A stretch of 64,000 nt of DNA from Aurelia coerulea (GCA_039566865.1 CM076960.1:15792501-15856500); one strand, 5' to 3'; positions 45,163 through 56,431 are shown, counted from the stretch's first letter. The notes: generated by a model from the letters alone, not told the origin. Program-made: numbers and translations.

Positions 45163-45810
45163 CAGCTTACCTGTTTTCGAGTTCTTCTTTGTTGACAAAT
45201 AGGCAGATGCTTGGCCATCAACTCTGTAGATTTTTATAATTTTAATTCCCATGATATTTGCTTACAATGGCATTTTCAAGAGGTGCATTCAGTTTTCAGC
45301 TCATCAGGGAGGGTTTCTCCAAACATCAATGGTTACGGTGTGAAATGAGGTTTGATCAATTTCTGGAAAAGAAAGAATAAAAGAAGAATTGCTACGAATT
45401 AAATGGCCATTAACTTCAATTTTAACAGATTTTAAATCAGTGAAACATTGAATCGTTGAAAACTAAAATAAACAGTCACACTTTAAAATCTGTAGCATTG
45501 GTGTGTTCAGAAACCTCTCTGAAGAGAGATCAGTTGAGTATAAACGCAGCAGGTTAGCTTTTGAGTTCTTCGTTGACAAGTAGGCGGATCCTTGGCCATC
45601 AATTCTGTAAACTTTTAACACTTTAATGTCCATGTTATTTACTTTAAATGGCATTTTGAAGAGGTGCGTTCAGTTCATCAGGGTAGCTGCAAATAGCAAT
45701 GGTGTGAAATGATGATCATCAATTTTTGAAAGAGAGGATAAAAAGAATAATTACTAAGAATTACAAAGAACGATTAACTTCAATATTTACTGATTCTAGA
45801 TCAACTTTGA
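45163..45810 (-). repeat. Tandem segmental duplication (~370 bp) with related short frames
   Basis: 45170-45440 and 45540-45810 align. On the minus strand both contain a related frame (IDGQGSAYLSTKNSK and VDGQASAYLSTKKNSK), preceded by ATGCCATT. In the 45.2-kb copy a GTAAGC follows the frame, and MITE D2 is inserted in it. The protein is not recognised; it may be a decayed exon pair. Confidence 0.55.
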
Positions 45811-45978
45811 ATAGTTGACTTTTAAAATGACATTCAAAGTCTAAAATTCATAGTATATAGATGTTTGTACATTTTAAAGTGGTTTCTTTATTCAGCTAGA
45901 ATTTGGGCCAATGAACGTAATTTTTACTTGGGGATGGAATTTTCTTAAACCGATTCTTCAAATCTAATACCGCATAAA

Positions 45979-47117
45979 CACTGACACGGTTAAACTAGTT
46001 TTATCCAAACCAGGTTAAATTTCAACCAATCAAATACATTCAATTTGCTGGATTGACCAATTAGAAGGTCCCATTTGATAACCTCGTTTAGTTCAAGCTC
46101 GTTTAACTTGCCAGTGTGACTAGGGTATCACACTGACACAGTTAAACCAGCTTTACCAAAACCTGGTAACATTTTAACCAATCAAAGGCATTCAATTTGT
46201 TGGATTGACCAATCAGAGGGCCCCATTTGATAACCTCGTTTAATTTAAGCTGGTTTAACTTGCCAGTGTGACTAGGGTATCACACTGACACAGTTAAACC
46301 AGCTTTACCAAAACCTGGTAACATTTTAACCAATCAAAGGCATTCAATTTGTTGGATTGACCAATCAGAGGGCCCCATTTGATAACCTCGTTTTATTTAA
46401 GCTGGTTTAACTTGCCAGTGTGACTAGGGTATCACACTGACACAGTTAAAGGGGCAGTCAGACGCGAAACGCGGGTAGCAGATTCTGCTTGTCACAATCC
46501 AATTCGTATAGGCCTAAATACCAATACATGTCTATTGTACCTCTTTGTTCGCTGTAATTCTGATGAAATTGATTGAGCAATGAATCCATTAGTGTTTAAG
46601 AAGGTTCTATTCACCTTTCGGTTTCACCAAGCATCATAAATCTGACTCAAAAACCATATTCTTTGATGAGTTTCTTCCCCACTTCGACATGTAGATTATC
46701 TCTTCGCAGCTTCAAAGTTGCTTCAGCAAGATTGCTGTTTACGACTTTCGGGAATTTGTGATAGACAAAATAACTTTGCAAACACATGAAATCGACATAG
46801 ACGAACAATATCTGTCCATCAAATCCTTGAGATTGTCAAGAACAACGTCGATTGAGATGGATTGAAATGTGCGATAATCCCATTCAAAATCTCCATTGAC
46901 GAGTCGATGCTAAGCCTAAGCACTTCATACAAATACAATGAAAATGTCCCGCGCAATGTCACGTCTGACTGCCCCTTTAAACCAGCTTTACCAAAACCAG
47001 GTAAAATTTTAACCAATCAAATGTATTCGATTTGTTGGATTGACCAATAAGAAGGCCCCATTTGATAACCAGATTTAGTTTAAAGTTGGTTTAACTTGCA
47101 AGTGTGATTGGGGTATA
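45979..47117. repeat. 152-bp tandem array of small inverted-repeat units (4 copies)
   Basis: Units start at 45979, 46131, 46283 and 46435. Each begins CACTGACACAGTTAAACCAG and ends CTGGTTTAACTTGCCAGTG, so every unit is itself an inverted-repeat element separated by TGACTAGGGTATCA. CCAATCA words recur. The fourth unit is interrupted by a TTAA-flanked MITE. Confidence 0.92.
46450..46976. mobile_element. piggyBac-like MITE in the tandem array
   Basis: Ends AGGGGCAGTCAGACG / CGTCTGACTGCCCCT (15 of 15), flanked by TTAA (46446-46449, 46977-46980). The neighbouring array units show the empty site CAGTTAAACCAG. 527 bp, noncoding. Confidence 0.93.
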
Positions 47118-47503
47118 ATGTCTTATTATTCTTCTAGAAATGTTCAGTTGTTGTTACAATTTAATTCAAAGTTATAAATGCTGTTTAAAGGTGCCATGAA
47201 GCGAAATTTTTATTGATGCGAATGAATAGCAACGTTGCATGACAAAAAAGCCTTTTAAACTTTTTGATACCTCATTTCGCTTTCAAGTCATCCACGGATT
47301 TAAGTGTCAGCTGATCACGTCATTTTGTTTGCAAATTACTGGTGCAAATTATGGAAACACAGCTTTGAAAGGTTACAGTTGCAAGAAATTTTTCAGCAGC
47401 GCTATATAAATGGAATATAGATTGCTTAATGAATTGATATGATGTTTAGGAAGGCATGGTAATTGAAAAAATATTGTGATCAGCAGATTTCCCGTTGGAA
47501 ATA
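47118..47503. other. Intergenic spacer
   Basis: Contains one TTTAAAGGTGCCATGAAGCG, similar to the tip of a TTAA MITE, but no second end. Confidence 0.4.
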
Positions 47504-48108
47504 CCGGGTGCGCCAAAATAAACTATGCACGTTTGGCAGGCCACGATAAATCGTACACTGGACCGATTTTGAAGATTCATGATTTAATCTTTAGCAGAAA
47601 GCCTGAATTAGATTCTAGGACATTTTGCAAATTTTTCCGTTTTCAGTATTTAGAGCTACAAGCGAATTTCTTAAAATGTTCGTTTTCGAAAACATTGAAA
47701 ACGATAAAAAAGACGTCGATCAAATTTTAAAAGATTCAACATGAATGAACAAAGAGAAAACGTTTTCAGGGGGATTTTGGGGTTTAGTGCGAACTCTCGT
47801 ACAGCAGATTACAATTGGTCGATTTCTAAATCGCAAATCACCACGAACAAGTTCTCTCTTTGTCCATTCATGTCGATTCTTTAGAAAACTTGATCGATGT
47901 TCTTTGATCGTTTTCAGTGTTTTCGAAAACTAAAATTTTAGGAGACTCGCTTCTAGCTCTAAAAAATGAACATGAAAAAATTTGCAAAAAATCCCAGTAT
48001 CTAATTCAGGCTTTCTGCTAACGATTAAGTTATAAATCGTCAGAATCGGTCCAGTGTACGATTTATTGTGGCCTGCCAAACGTGCATAGTTTATTTTGGC
48101 GCACCCGG
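47504..48108. mobile_element. CCGGGTGCGCC (TA-flanked) foldback element
   Basis: Ends CCGGGTGCGCCAAAATAAAC and the complement, TA on both sides; arms over 150 bp including CACGTTTGGCAGGCCACGA. Noncoding. Confidence 0.9.
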
Positions 48109-48251
48109 TATATACTTTCTTGACTCTTTGCAAACAAAATGACGCTATCAGCCAACTCTACCAGGTGTTCCAAAAAGTTTTTCCGTTAGAAATATATACT
48201 CTCTTGACTCTTTGCAAACAAAATGACACTATCAGCCAACAGCCAATCCGA
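48109..48251. repeat. ~83-bp direct duplication
   Basis: TATATACT(T/C)TCTTGACTC, then TTTGCAAACAAAATGAC and a CCAGGTGT tip, occurs twice in a row. The second copy leads into the element at 48252, so a tip of that element was duplicated with its flank. Confidence 0.75.
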
Positions 48252-48771
48252 CCAGGTGTCGCAAAAAAGTACTCCTGTTTAAAAAATCACCAAAAATTGA
48301 ATTTTTTGATAGAATTTTATTTTTGACTTGTTTTGTCGATGACCACAAACTATTTTTAAGGTGATAACATGCTTGCTTTTGATGCAACAAGGTAGAAGAA
48401 GTACATGTTGAAAAACATTATTTTGAGCTATAGTTTTAAAGCAAAATACTCAATCTTGCCTAAAAGTCAAAATTTTCAGATCTTGTATCATCATTGAAGT
48501 CTCTAATGACCGGGTGCATTTCTTTCTGCCATCTATGACCAAACTAGAAGCTTTACATGCACAAGAAATTGATCTGGCAATCTTCGGTGCTTTATCGCAG
48601 TATGATAAAAAACAAGTAGCCTTAAAAAGAGCTAAATTTGATCATGATCGGCTCTGTCGGGGAAAATAATTTGGTCCTTGATCTTCTTGAAAAAAAGAGA
48701 AAATGGAAGAATGGTCGTGTAATCAAATTTTAATGATTTTTCAAATGGGAGTACTTTTTTGGGACACCCGG
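48252..48771. mobile_element. CCAGGTGTCGC / GGGACACCCGG element
   Basis: Arms include AAAAAAGTACTCCTGTTT and its complement. Same family as 33441-34324 but without the internal tandem repeats. The right flank is TA. Confidence 0.87.
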
Positions 48772-48954
48772 TACAAAATGGTAGATAACTCTAAAATGAA
48801 ATAAGATATCAACAAACTTTTAACATCATTTCTTATCATTCAACGCTGCCAATTGTTTTCATCAATAAAAAGTTTCTCTTTCGGTCATCTTTAAATGAAA
48901 ATATAAAAAGAACCCGTAAAATACGATATTTGATGAGCAATACTATGCGCATAC
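48772..48954. other. Intergenic spacer
   Basis: Nothing recognised. Confidence 0.4.
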
Positions 48955-49020
48955 TCAAATCAAATCAAATCAAATCAAATCAAATCAAATCAAATCAAAT
49001 CAAATCAAATCAAATCAAAT
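48955..49020. repeat. (CAAAT)n microsatellite, LINE tail
   Basis: Thirteen or so pure CAAAT units. It directly abuts the 3' end of the antisense LINE at 49021, so it is probably the LINE's 3' tail, (ATTTG)n on the minus strand. Confidence 0.9.
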
Positions 49021-49480
49021 CATTATCTACAGTTGGTGTGACAATAGTTGTAGAAAACTAATTAATACCAACTATTTACAACATAATTTACAAAGATGTC
49101 TAAGAATTAATATTTACAAGCTACATAACATAATGGACAGGCTACTTACAAATTTTACAATTACATTGTTCATCCGTCCAGGTTTTGATCTTTCTTTTAA
49201 AGCTTGCAACTGATGGTAGCTCCTTTATCTCATCGTTTAGATTATTCCACAATAAGCTTCCTCGGAATGAGAGCAACTCCGTGCCAAATTTTATTGTCCT
49301 TGTAATCGGTAATTTACACAGATGCTTAGTTCTGAGATCGTATTGAATCTCTTTCCTTTCATGAAGGTGCCAGATTTATGCTGGATTTAGATGGTTCATT
49401 GACTTATAGATTTCTAGCATCAATTTTTGTAGATTTTTAATGTGGATCGTTACCGTGTCACTTTTAACTAACCGCATACT
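49021..49480 (-). pseudogene. LINE 3' end, second copy, antisense
   Basis: Minus-strand reading gives IHIKNLQKLMLEIYKSMNHL, then (after a stop) YDLRTKHLCKLPITRTIKFG, LLSFRGSLLWNNLNDEIKEL and CNCKICK, collinear with the copy at 32566-33177. The 3' UTR words are shared. Shorter and with more damage than that copy. Confidence 0.87.
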
Positions 49481-50221
49481 AACCGGTTTTGTGTTGTGCA
49501 GAAAAATATGAAGCCCTGGGTCTTAAAAGTACGGACCGAGCTTGCGAGGTCTGTGCAACAAGACAGAGGGCTTCATGTTTTCCTGTATTAAAATTTCCTT
49601 TCCGTTCCGTTCTCTTGTGAACGGGGCCTAAAACTTTTGATATAATAAATCAATATTTTCACACTAACCTCATATCGAAGACGCCAATAAGTCAAACAAG
49701 CAACCAAAACAAATTTGAAGGCTTCTGAAAAGAAGATCTGGAAATGAAAACAAGAAAAAAATTAAAGTCCATCTCAAATTAGACGTCACCTGAGATTTGC
49801 GATAACGCAAAATCCCTTTGCAAGACACTTCTATTGTTGTTATTCACGGGCATTTGCGATTTGAAAACTCAAGAAGATCTTCTGGTCTAGAAGTGGCTGT
49901 GATCTTAATCAAATTAAAAGATAAAATAGCTTTTTTCTTAAGGGACCAAAGACAAAACATCTTAAAGACTAAACATCGATAAAAAGAGGTAAACAGATAT
50001 TTCTGTCTTCAATTTAATAATATTTGTAAACTCTTAATATGTGAAGGGTTTTACCTGCAAAATTGAAAAGTCTTTAAATTTACGGAATGATGATAGTATC
50101 TGTTTTCTCTCTTTGAAGTGAGTATTTTTGGCAAAAACATAAGAAAGCCTATTGCACGCAAATTAACAAATGCGAGCAAAACATTTGAAAGCTAAACAGT
50201 CTGATCACAGCAGCCATTTTA
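49481..50221. other. Intergenic with a small hairpin
   Basis: 49509-49575 forms an imperfect hairpin (ATGAAGCCCT ... AGGGCTTCAT). About 49785-49815 is a fragment of the 'TTGCGATAACGCAAAAT' repeat seen at 60-61 kb. Confidence 0.5.
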
Positions 50222-50853
50222 CCGAGTGAGCCAGAAAAAAGTTCTCACTTTCGAAAATTCGTAGCACCAAAAGTACTTCATGGATTTGAATGATTCAAAT
50301 TCCAGTTAAAAGCCGAAAGAAGAAAGTATTTTTGTGATTTTTCTCATCTTCTTAGGAGCACTGCAAATATAGGTAAATTCAACTTTACAAAAATTTCATG
50401 GTTGCAAAGTTACTGAAAAGGGACCTAAAACACTTAATCAAATCGTTAGGACTCTCCTCACACAGAACAATACTCACGAGCGTTCCATTTCTCTCAAGAG
50501 TGATAAGACATAGATTCTCAAACAGATACTAAAGATTTTCAATCCTATGGCAATAAATCTGCATACGATAGCTCTCACCCATGCAAAAGTGCATTTTCTC
50601 TGTTGCTTTGAGCGAGGAGTCCTTTGTGATTTGATCAAGTAATTATAATAGGCCTTATTCAATCATTGTGCAACCACCAAGTTTTTGTAAACTTGAATCT
50701 ACCCCTTTTTCCAGTGCTCGTAAGAAGGCGACAAAAATCACAAAAATACTTCTATCTTTTGGCTGTCAAGCAAATATTGATTCATTCCAATCCATCCAGT
50801 ACTCTTGATGCTTTGAATTTTCAAAAGTGGGAACTTTTTTCTGCTTCACCCGG
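50222..50853. mobile_element. CCGAGTGAGCC / CTTCACCCGG (TA-flanked) element
   Basis: Left CCGAGTGAGCCAGAAAAAAG, right CTTTTTTCTGCTTCACCCGG in inverted orientation, TA on both sides. The arms continue with TTCTCACTTTCGAAAATT. Confidence 0.87.
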
Positions 50854-50963
50854 TATGCTGTGTCGCGTTTGCTAAATGAGATTGTTGAGATTGTTGAGAA
50901 TATTTGGAGATTTTAGCGAGTATATGTTTGATACGATAAAAGTATGTTTGTTGCATGTCGTAT

Positions 50964-51335
50964 CACCTTTTCAAGGTAAGAGGCGCGAAAGCGGAAACAT
51001 TTCGTTGTTTGAGACTTTGCATTTTTGAGACTAAAATCTTACTGTGCGTACAAAGTTTAGTGTTGAAACAAATTTTCACATTCATATCTGTCTTTGTTTA
51101 GAAATTATGATGATATAAAGAAAATTGAATTCATAAGGGCTTTGTCCGTGAAATCGGAGTTTGGACAAAAATTTCTCCAAACTTTGATTTCACGGTCAAA
51201 GCCCTTATGACTTTAAATTCTTAACATTGTCATAATTTTGAAATGATGTACGCAGAACAATATTTTGGCCTCAAAAATGCAATATCTCAATTAACAAAAA
51301 ACTTCCACTTTCGCGCCTCTTACCTTGAAAAGGTG
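50964..51335. mobile_element. CACCTTTTCAAGG foldback element
   Basis: The outer arms CACCTTTTCAAGGTAAGAGG pair with the complement at 51316-51335. The inner arms around 51127-51215 (CATAAGGGCTTTG / CAAAGCCCTTATG) form a second stem. No clear target duplication. Confidence 0.78.
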
Positions 51336-51446
51336 GATTAAACGGAAATGTAATGAATAAGTAATTTCAGCACCAACAATAAAGTAGATGTGAAAAAACA
51401 CGACGTTTTGAGCGTGTACTCGTTATCAAGTCCAAGTCCAACTGTA

Positions 51447-52019
51447 CAGGGTGTCCCAAAAAATGTTTGCCCGTTTGCCTGAAGACGACAACAAAACCGC
51501 AGAAGATCTTCGCCGCAATTTTTGTATGATGTTGCTCTTCAGATGTTCAAATAAAGCTTGCTGCCATCCCCGTAAAAATCCGCTGAAAAATCATGGAGCA
51601 ATGACCTTCAGAAAACCAAATTTGCCTGATGACTGAAACAAGCGGTCGGCCATTTTGTCTCACTATTTTGTGGAATTAAATAGCTTCACGTGAGGAAGAA
51701 ATAGTTTAACTCTCTGATGATGGTTGTCAGAATTTTCACGAGAGCTATGACATTGGAGGCTGCTGTTTTATTTCATCCATAAAGCGATTTATCGCTGCAA
51801 AATAGTAAAACAAAATGACCGACCGCTGGTTTCAGTCATCAGGCAAATTTGGTCTCATGAAGGTCATAGCTCCATCATATTTCAACGGATTTTTATGGGG
51901 GATGGTAGCAGACTTTAATTGAATATCTGAAAAGCAACATCATGCAAAAGTTTGGCGAGAATCTTTTTCGTTTTGTCGCAATCTTCAGGTAAACAGGGCA
52001 CAATTTTTGGGACACCCTG
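51447..52019. mobile_element. CAGGGTGTCCC (TA-flanked) element, complete
   Basis: Ends CAGGGTGTCCCAAAAAATG and AATTTTTGGGACACCCTG, TA both sides; arms about 270 bp (CCGTTTGCCTGAAGACG; TTTGCCTGATGACTGAAAC). Complete relative of the damaged copies at 20982-21775. Confidence 0.92.
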
Positions 52020-52340
52020 TATTTGCAAATACTTTTCATGATTTACTTTCAACGAAATTGTTTGGCCTAGACTTGGATTGAACAAACACACACATATATC
52101 TAACAACAGCGAGTAATATCCGAGGGGCAAAGCACTTCAAAAATGACATAAGGAGTTTTGGGATTTTAAAAATTTCTGAGATTTTCAAAGATTTTTGAGA
52201 TTTTTTCTGAGATTTTCAAATTTTTTGGATCAAATGCATTTTAGCGGACACAGCTTCCAAGGAAAACAGGGGTTGAACTGAATTATTTTGTTAGGACTGA
52301 TTATTGATTGGCTTATAAAACAATAGCAATAGAAATCCCA
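52020..52340. repeat. Flank shared (inverted) with 21080-21395
   Basis: AACGAAATTGTTTGGCCTAG, CAAATGCATTTTAGCGGAC and GGCTTATAAAACAATAGC are found reverse-complemented at 21.1-21.4 kb, so the element and its flank form one larger repeat. Confidence 0.8.
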
Positions 52341-52488
52341 TCATCTGATTGAATAATGCAAAATTCGATCGTGATACGACTGATTCAAAATCTGAAGCAG
52401 GAACCAGTATTTAGTCTATTCTTTTCGCTAATTATTTTTGATGGATGCCGCCCCAAACCCCGCTGTTTCGGTAAGTGCAAATCAATGT

Positions 52489-52677
52489 CCAGGGTGTCCC
52501 AAAAAATTGTTTGACGTTTGATTAAATATTAAAAAATAACGAAATAGTGAACGGGCTCCATGGTAAGATAACCATATTGTTGAGGTTTCAAATTAATCTT
52601 AGAAACCAGGAACCTGTATTTTTATCGTTGATTTTTAATATTTAATCAAACGTCGACAATTTTTCTGGGACACCCTT
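52489..52677. mobile_element. Short CAGGGTGTCCC foldback element
   Basis: Left CCAGGGTGTCCCAAAAAATT then GTTTGACGTTTGATTAAATA; right in inverted orientation ending GGGACACCCTT. Only 189 bp; related to the large element at 58912-60177. Confidence 0.82.
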
Positions 52678-53085
52678 CAAGTACTGATGTATTTACTATC
52701 CAAAATCGGTACAAAATAAAACACGGGGAAATATTAAAAGTGCAAACTAGCTAGATTTTCAAGATTTCGAAGAAGTTAAGATTTTCGAGATTGATATAAA
52801 AATTTTTTGAGATTTTGCAAGATATTTTAGGATTTAAACGACTTTTGAGACTTTCAAAGAACTGTCAAATGATTGTACTGAGAGAATGTATCATTTTTTG
52901 GGAAGACTTGTGGGATTTTTTAACTTTTTAAAGATTTTCATGATTTTCTTTGGGAATTCGAAGATTTTGTGATGACTGAGATTTTCAGGAGTTTTCTAGA
53001 TTTCTGGGATTTGTAAGCCCTTTTAGAATTTTTCACAAAAGGGTACGAGATATTTGGAGTGATTGGCGCATCGGTAATATCTTAA
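52678..53085. other. Intergenic, no supported features
   Basis: Low complexity, rich in GATTTTC/GATTTTTGAG words; no gene. Confidence 0.45.
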
Positions 53086-53400
53086 AGGGGCTCCGTCGTC
53101 AAAATGTAAACAAAACGATGATTTTTGCAGTTTTTTGAAAGGTGATATCACACAGGATGTTCGTATTCTTTTCAAAATGAAAGTTGCTGTGTGGGCATTA
53201 ATCCTTGTACTTCACTAAGGAACAAACCAAACATTCATATCTTCTACGATTGCTCTGATATAAGTGGATTTTTAACGGTCACTTTTTTGTGGCTTGGGTG
53301 AAGCCACCAAACAAACTGCAGAGAACAATGGATGAACAATGGATAATCTGCGACACGTGCGAATTTACGGATTTGTTTACTGTTTGGCGACGGAGCCCCT
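53086..53400. mobile_element. piggyBac-like MITE AGGGGCTCCGTCG
   Basis: Ends AGGGGCTCCGTCGTCAAAAT / GTTTGGCGACGGAGCCCCT. Flanks TTAA (53082-53085) and TTTA (53401-53404), one change. 315 bp. Confidence 0.85.
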
Positions 53401-53404
53401 TTTA

Positions 53405-53795
53405 GAAAAATGTTCCTTACAAACCTAATTTTGAAGACTTTAAAACGTCAAGATTACGAAGGCCACCAAAGCAAGTGGTAAACATTCCAAAGACAAAACC
53501 TGGAAAATAAAAACATGAACGTGCTTATCTTTTGTCAGCGTAGATAAAAATTGAAACGAGATGTTCCTCAACTGAAGATAAGACTATAGCATTAATTGAA
53601 TTACTTTAAGAAACTGACATTTCAAAACGACCACACATGAATAAATAAAACAGATGGGACTAGACACTGATAACAAGAGAGATACAGTTTCGTGCCTTCT
53701 TTCAATAAAAATTAGAAATTGTTATGATCAGTGATATAATCAAATTTTGATGAATTTTTAAAGTTACAACTTCACAAGATACTGATCAGCTTCTA
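53405..53795. other. Intergenic spacer
   Basis: No recognisable feature. Confidence 0.4.
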
Positions 53796-54952
53796 CTGGG
53801 TGAGTATACATAGGGCTCAAATCTTTAAAAAGGTCGGTGTAAAATTCTATTGCAGTTTTCTTTGAAATAAATGGCTTGGAAGGAACTTTGGGCTTTTTGC
53901 TGTAAATTTGCCGTGGCAATTTATTGATATCTTGGTTAGTTTCGATATGGCGGCACTTACTAAATTTGAGGCTATGACGTCATCAAATTTCTAAATCCTA
54001 AACTAGAAAAGCTACAGATTTTTGCTTGCCACCATATTTTAGACCTTTATAAACTATGGTTTCTTTGAAGGTTATATAATGTTTCCTCTATTAGTTTATG
54101 ATTCACGATTGTTTAAATTTTTTCAAAATTTTCCATTAATTTTTTCAAAAATAATGAAATTGCCGCCATTTTGAAAAAAATAAAGATATCAAAAAATTTC
54201 AACGGCAGATTTACAGCAAAGTACCATGAGTTCCTTTCAAGCCATCCAATTCAAAGAAAACTGCAAAAGAATTTTACACCGAACTTTTTAAAGATTTGAA
54301 AGATTTGAACCCTATGCTGGGTGAGTCAAAAAAAGAATGCCCGTTTGAAACATCACTGCTCCTTGAATGTCAAAGAAATAATATTGAAAGCTGTCTTGTT
54401 TTATGACCAATATGTTCAATTAGGTTCAGTAATTTACCCGGCTTTAATCGGCCATTCCTTCCCGTGGATATGGGAGATTTTCTGCAGAAGGCCCCTTACA
54501 AAAACCTGCAAAAACGAGTGAAAACAATGAGCAAATTTTCCTTGGTTTTCCTTCCTAAAAAGGATGACACTCACATGTATTCATGTATTTTTTCCCCTTG
54601 GGAGAATGGGATCCCCCTGAATAGTTTATTTGATACCAAGGGGAGACATTTTCATCCTCCCTAGAGGGTAGCACGTGCTAAAGCATGCAGAAGTCATTGC
54701 TGTAAGGTCCGTGTAAGGCAGAAATGTTACGGAAATTGTTCGTGATTCTGGGCACGTTTTGAAGGTTTCTTGTGGAGGTTTTCTCGAGAAAATCCCTCAT
54801 AATTTCAAAACGGAGTAGCCGATGTCAGTCAGGGAAATTTCACAATGGATTTGAACATTTTTACCATTAAACTTTATATTTGCCGATATCATCATCTTGT
54901 ATCCAGGGAGCCATGACCTTTGAAACGGGGATCTTTTTATTGACTCATCCGG
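53796..54952. mobile_element. CTGGGTGAGTC / GACTCATCCGG (TA-flanked) element with nested MITE A
   Basis: TA|CTGGGTGAGT at the left is cut 11 bp in by MITE A (53807-54318) and resumes with GGGTGAGTCAAAAAAAGAA. Right end GACTCATCCGG|TA. The arms include CCCGTTTGAAA and its inverted match. Confidence 0.87.
53807..54318. mobile_element. MITE family A, copy 6, inside another element's terminus
   Basis: Left TACATAGGGCTCAAATC (two changes in the outer bases), right GAACCCTATGCT. 9-bp flanks GGGTGAGTA / GGGTGAGTC match at 8 of 9. CRE at 53975-53982. Confidence 0.92.
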
Positions 54953-55279
54953 TAAGCCATCTATTGGGTGAGATGTTGATGGTAAGCATATCACTGATAA
55001 TAATGCTGTTGCTCTGACAATGAATGACTTCTTCTGTGATATTGGCACATAAATGGCAAATTCCACAGAAAAAAACCCCCTCGTTGAATATAAACTGGAA
55101 GTTAACCCTGAACATCTACAGTTTTGAAATGGCTCGTCAGGACCAAGTGTAAAAGTAGCCTAATGCACTTTTCTATTAATTTACTTTTTATAAAGTAAAA
55201 TCTAAACTAAATATACAACACATTACTGGTCCATCCACAGCGGAAAAAGACACGCAGTCACCTAATTCCCACTGCAGAT
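54953..55279. other. Intergenic spacer
   Basis: No recognisable feature. Confidence 0.4.
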
Positions 55280-55851
55280 TAGACTGATTGCGATGAGTCC
55301 CAGTAATCGCTATCCAAAATGAGACTATTACGCCAGACCGAGACCGCTCTTACTGGGACTCATAATATTACGGCAATATTTTTGGACTGACTTTTTTTCA
55401 CTTTTGAACGCCCTTGGGAACGAGGCTGCTATACACAGTCATGTACAAAGTATACAACCAAATACAACGCCATTAGAATCTCTGCAAATTCGATTGATTG
55501 ATGTTGACCAACGGAAACTCGAAGCTCAAAGCAGAGTTTCAAGGAGCTTGGCCGGACAGAACAAAGTCTTATGAACAACAATACCATGAAAACAGTTGGC
55601 GACAATATCAAATTTTGTACGTAGGTACTATTTTGTTGCTTTCGCTAAGCATTAACTGATTTATTGTGAAGTTTTTCAAATCAATGTGTTTCATTTGTAA
55701 ACTACAAATGTTTGTGCTTTTCTGCGCCTAGGCCCTTATCGAAACGAGGCAGGCATAGTCATTTCAAAATAATGGCGTTTGATTATGAGTCGTAGTTAGG
55801 AGCGTCCGGCAGTATTTCAATAGCGATAACTACGACCATATCATCAGTCTA
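55280..55851. mobile_element. TAGACTGATT element, complete, 9-bp duplication
   Basis: Ends TAGACTGATTGCGATGAGTC and ATCATCAGTCTA. Exact 9-bp duplication ACTGCAGAT at 55271-55279 and 55852-55860. The inner words GTCCCAGTAATCGCTA and AATAGCGATAACTACGA are scattered elsewhere in the window as fragments. Confidence 0.9.
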
Positions 55852-55860
55852 ACTGCAGAT

Positions 55861-56023
55861 GGGACTTACAAATTAAAGCACACAATTTCCAAAAAGAGAA
55901 AAACAATCAAAAGAACAAAAACAAAGATGACAAAATTCGTAGAAAGGAAAAGAGAAATGAGGGAAGTGGCAGCAGCTATGAAATTACTCGAAAAGAGCTG
56001 CAAGCAAAATCTCTTGGATCGTT
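55861..56023. other. A-rich intergenic sequence
   Basis: A short frame (KFVERKREMREVAAAMKLLE, 55927 on) runs into the next minisatellite; no support as a gene. Confidence 0.4.
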
Positions 56024-56140
56024 CAGGGGGTGCTCTCTCCTCGATCAGGGGGTGCTCTCTCCTCGTTCAGGGGGTGCTCTCTCCTCGATCAGGGGGTGCT
56101 CTCTCCTCAATCAGGGGGTGCTCTCTCCTCGATTAGCTTA
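56024..56140. repeat. 22-bp minisatellite (5 copies)
   Basis: Five near-identical units of TCAGGGGGTGCTCTCTCCTC plus GA/GT/AA. Confidence 0.92.
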
Positions 56141-56431
56141 GCTACTGAGAGAGCCCCTCCTTAAGAAATTCCCCTACATGCAATTCTTCTGTTTTCATGA
56201 TGTCGTTTTTCATTTTTATTTCTTCTGTAGTATTTGTCCTGTATTAGTTAATTAGTTTGGTATGTTGTATTTCATTGTAATTAACTTTTGTCTTTAGCAT
56301 TGTATGCAGTGGAATTTTAAAATATATGAAACTGAAACTGAAACTGAAACTGAAACTGTTCAACGAAGGATATTGGTGCCTCAATAATCATTCTATTCTC
56401 GACTACATTCAAATCTGAAGTTCCGTACAAG
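56141..56431. other. Intergenic with (GAAACT)n microsatellite
   Basis: 56328-56359 is a GAAACT repeat of about five units. Nothing else is recognised. Confidence 0.5.

Noticed and set aside
47185..47210. Another TTAA MITE (TTTAAAGGTGCCATGAAGC)
   Set aside because: Only one end is present; no inverted partner or second TTAA was found.
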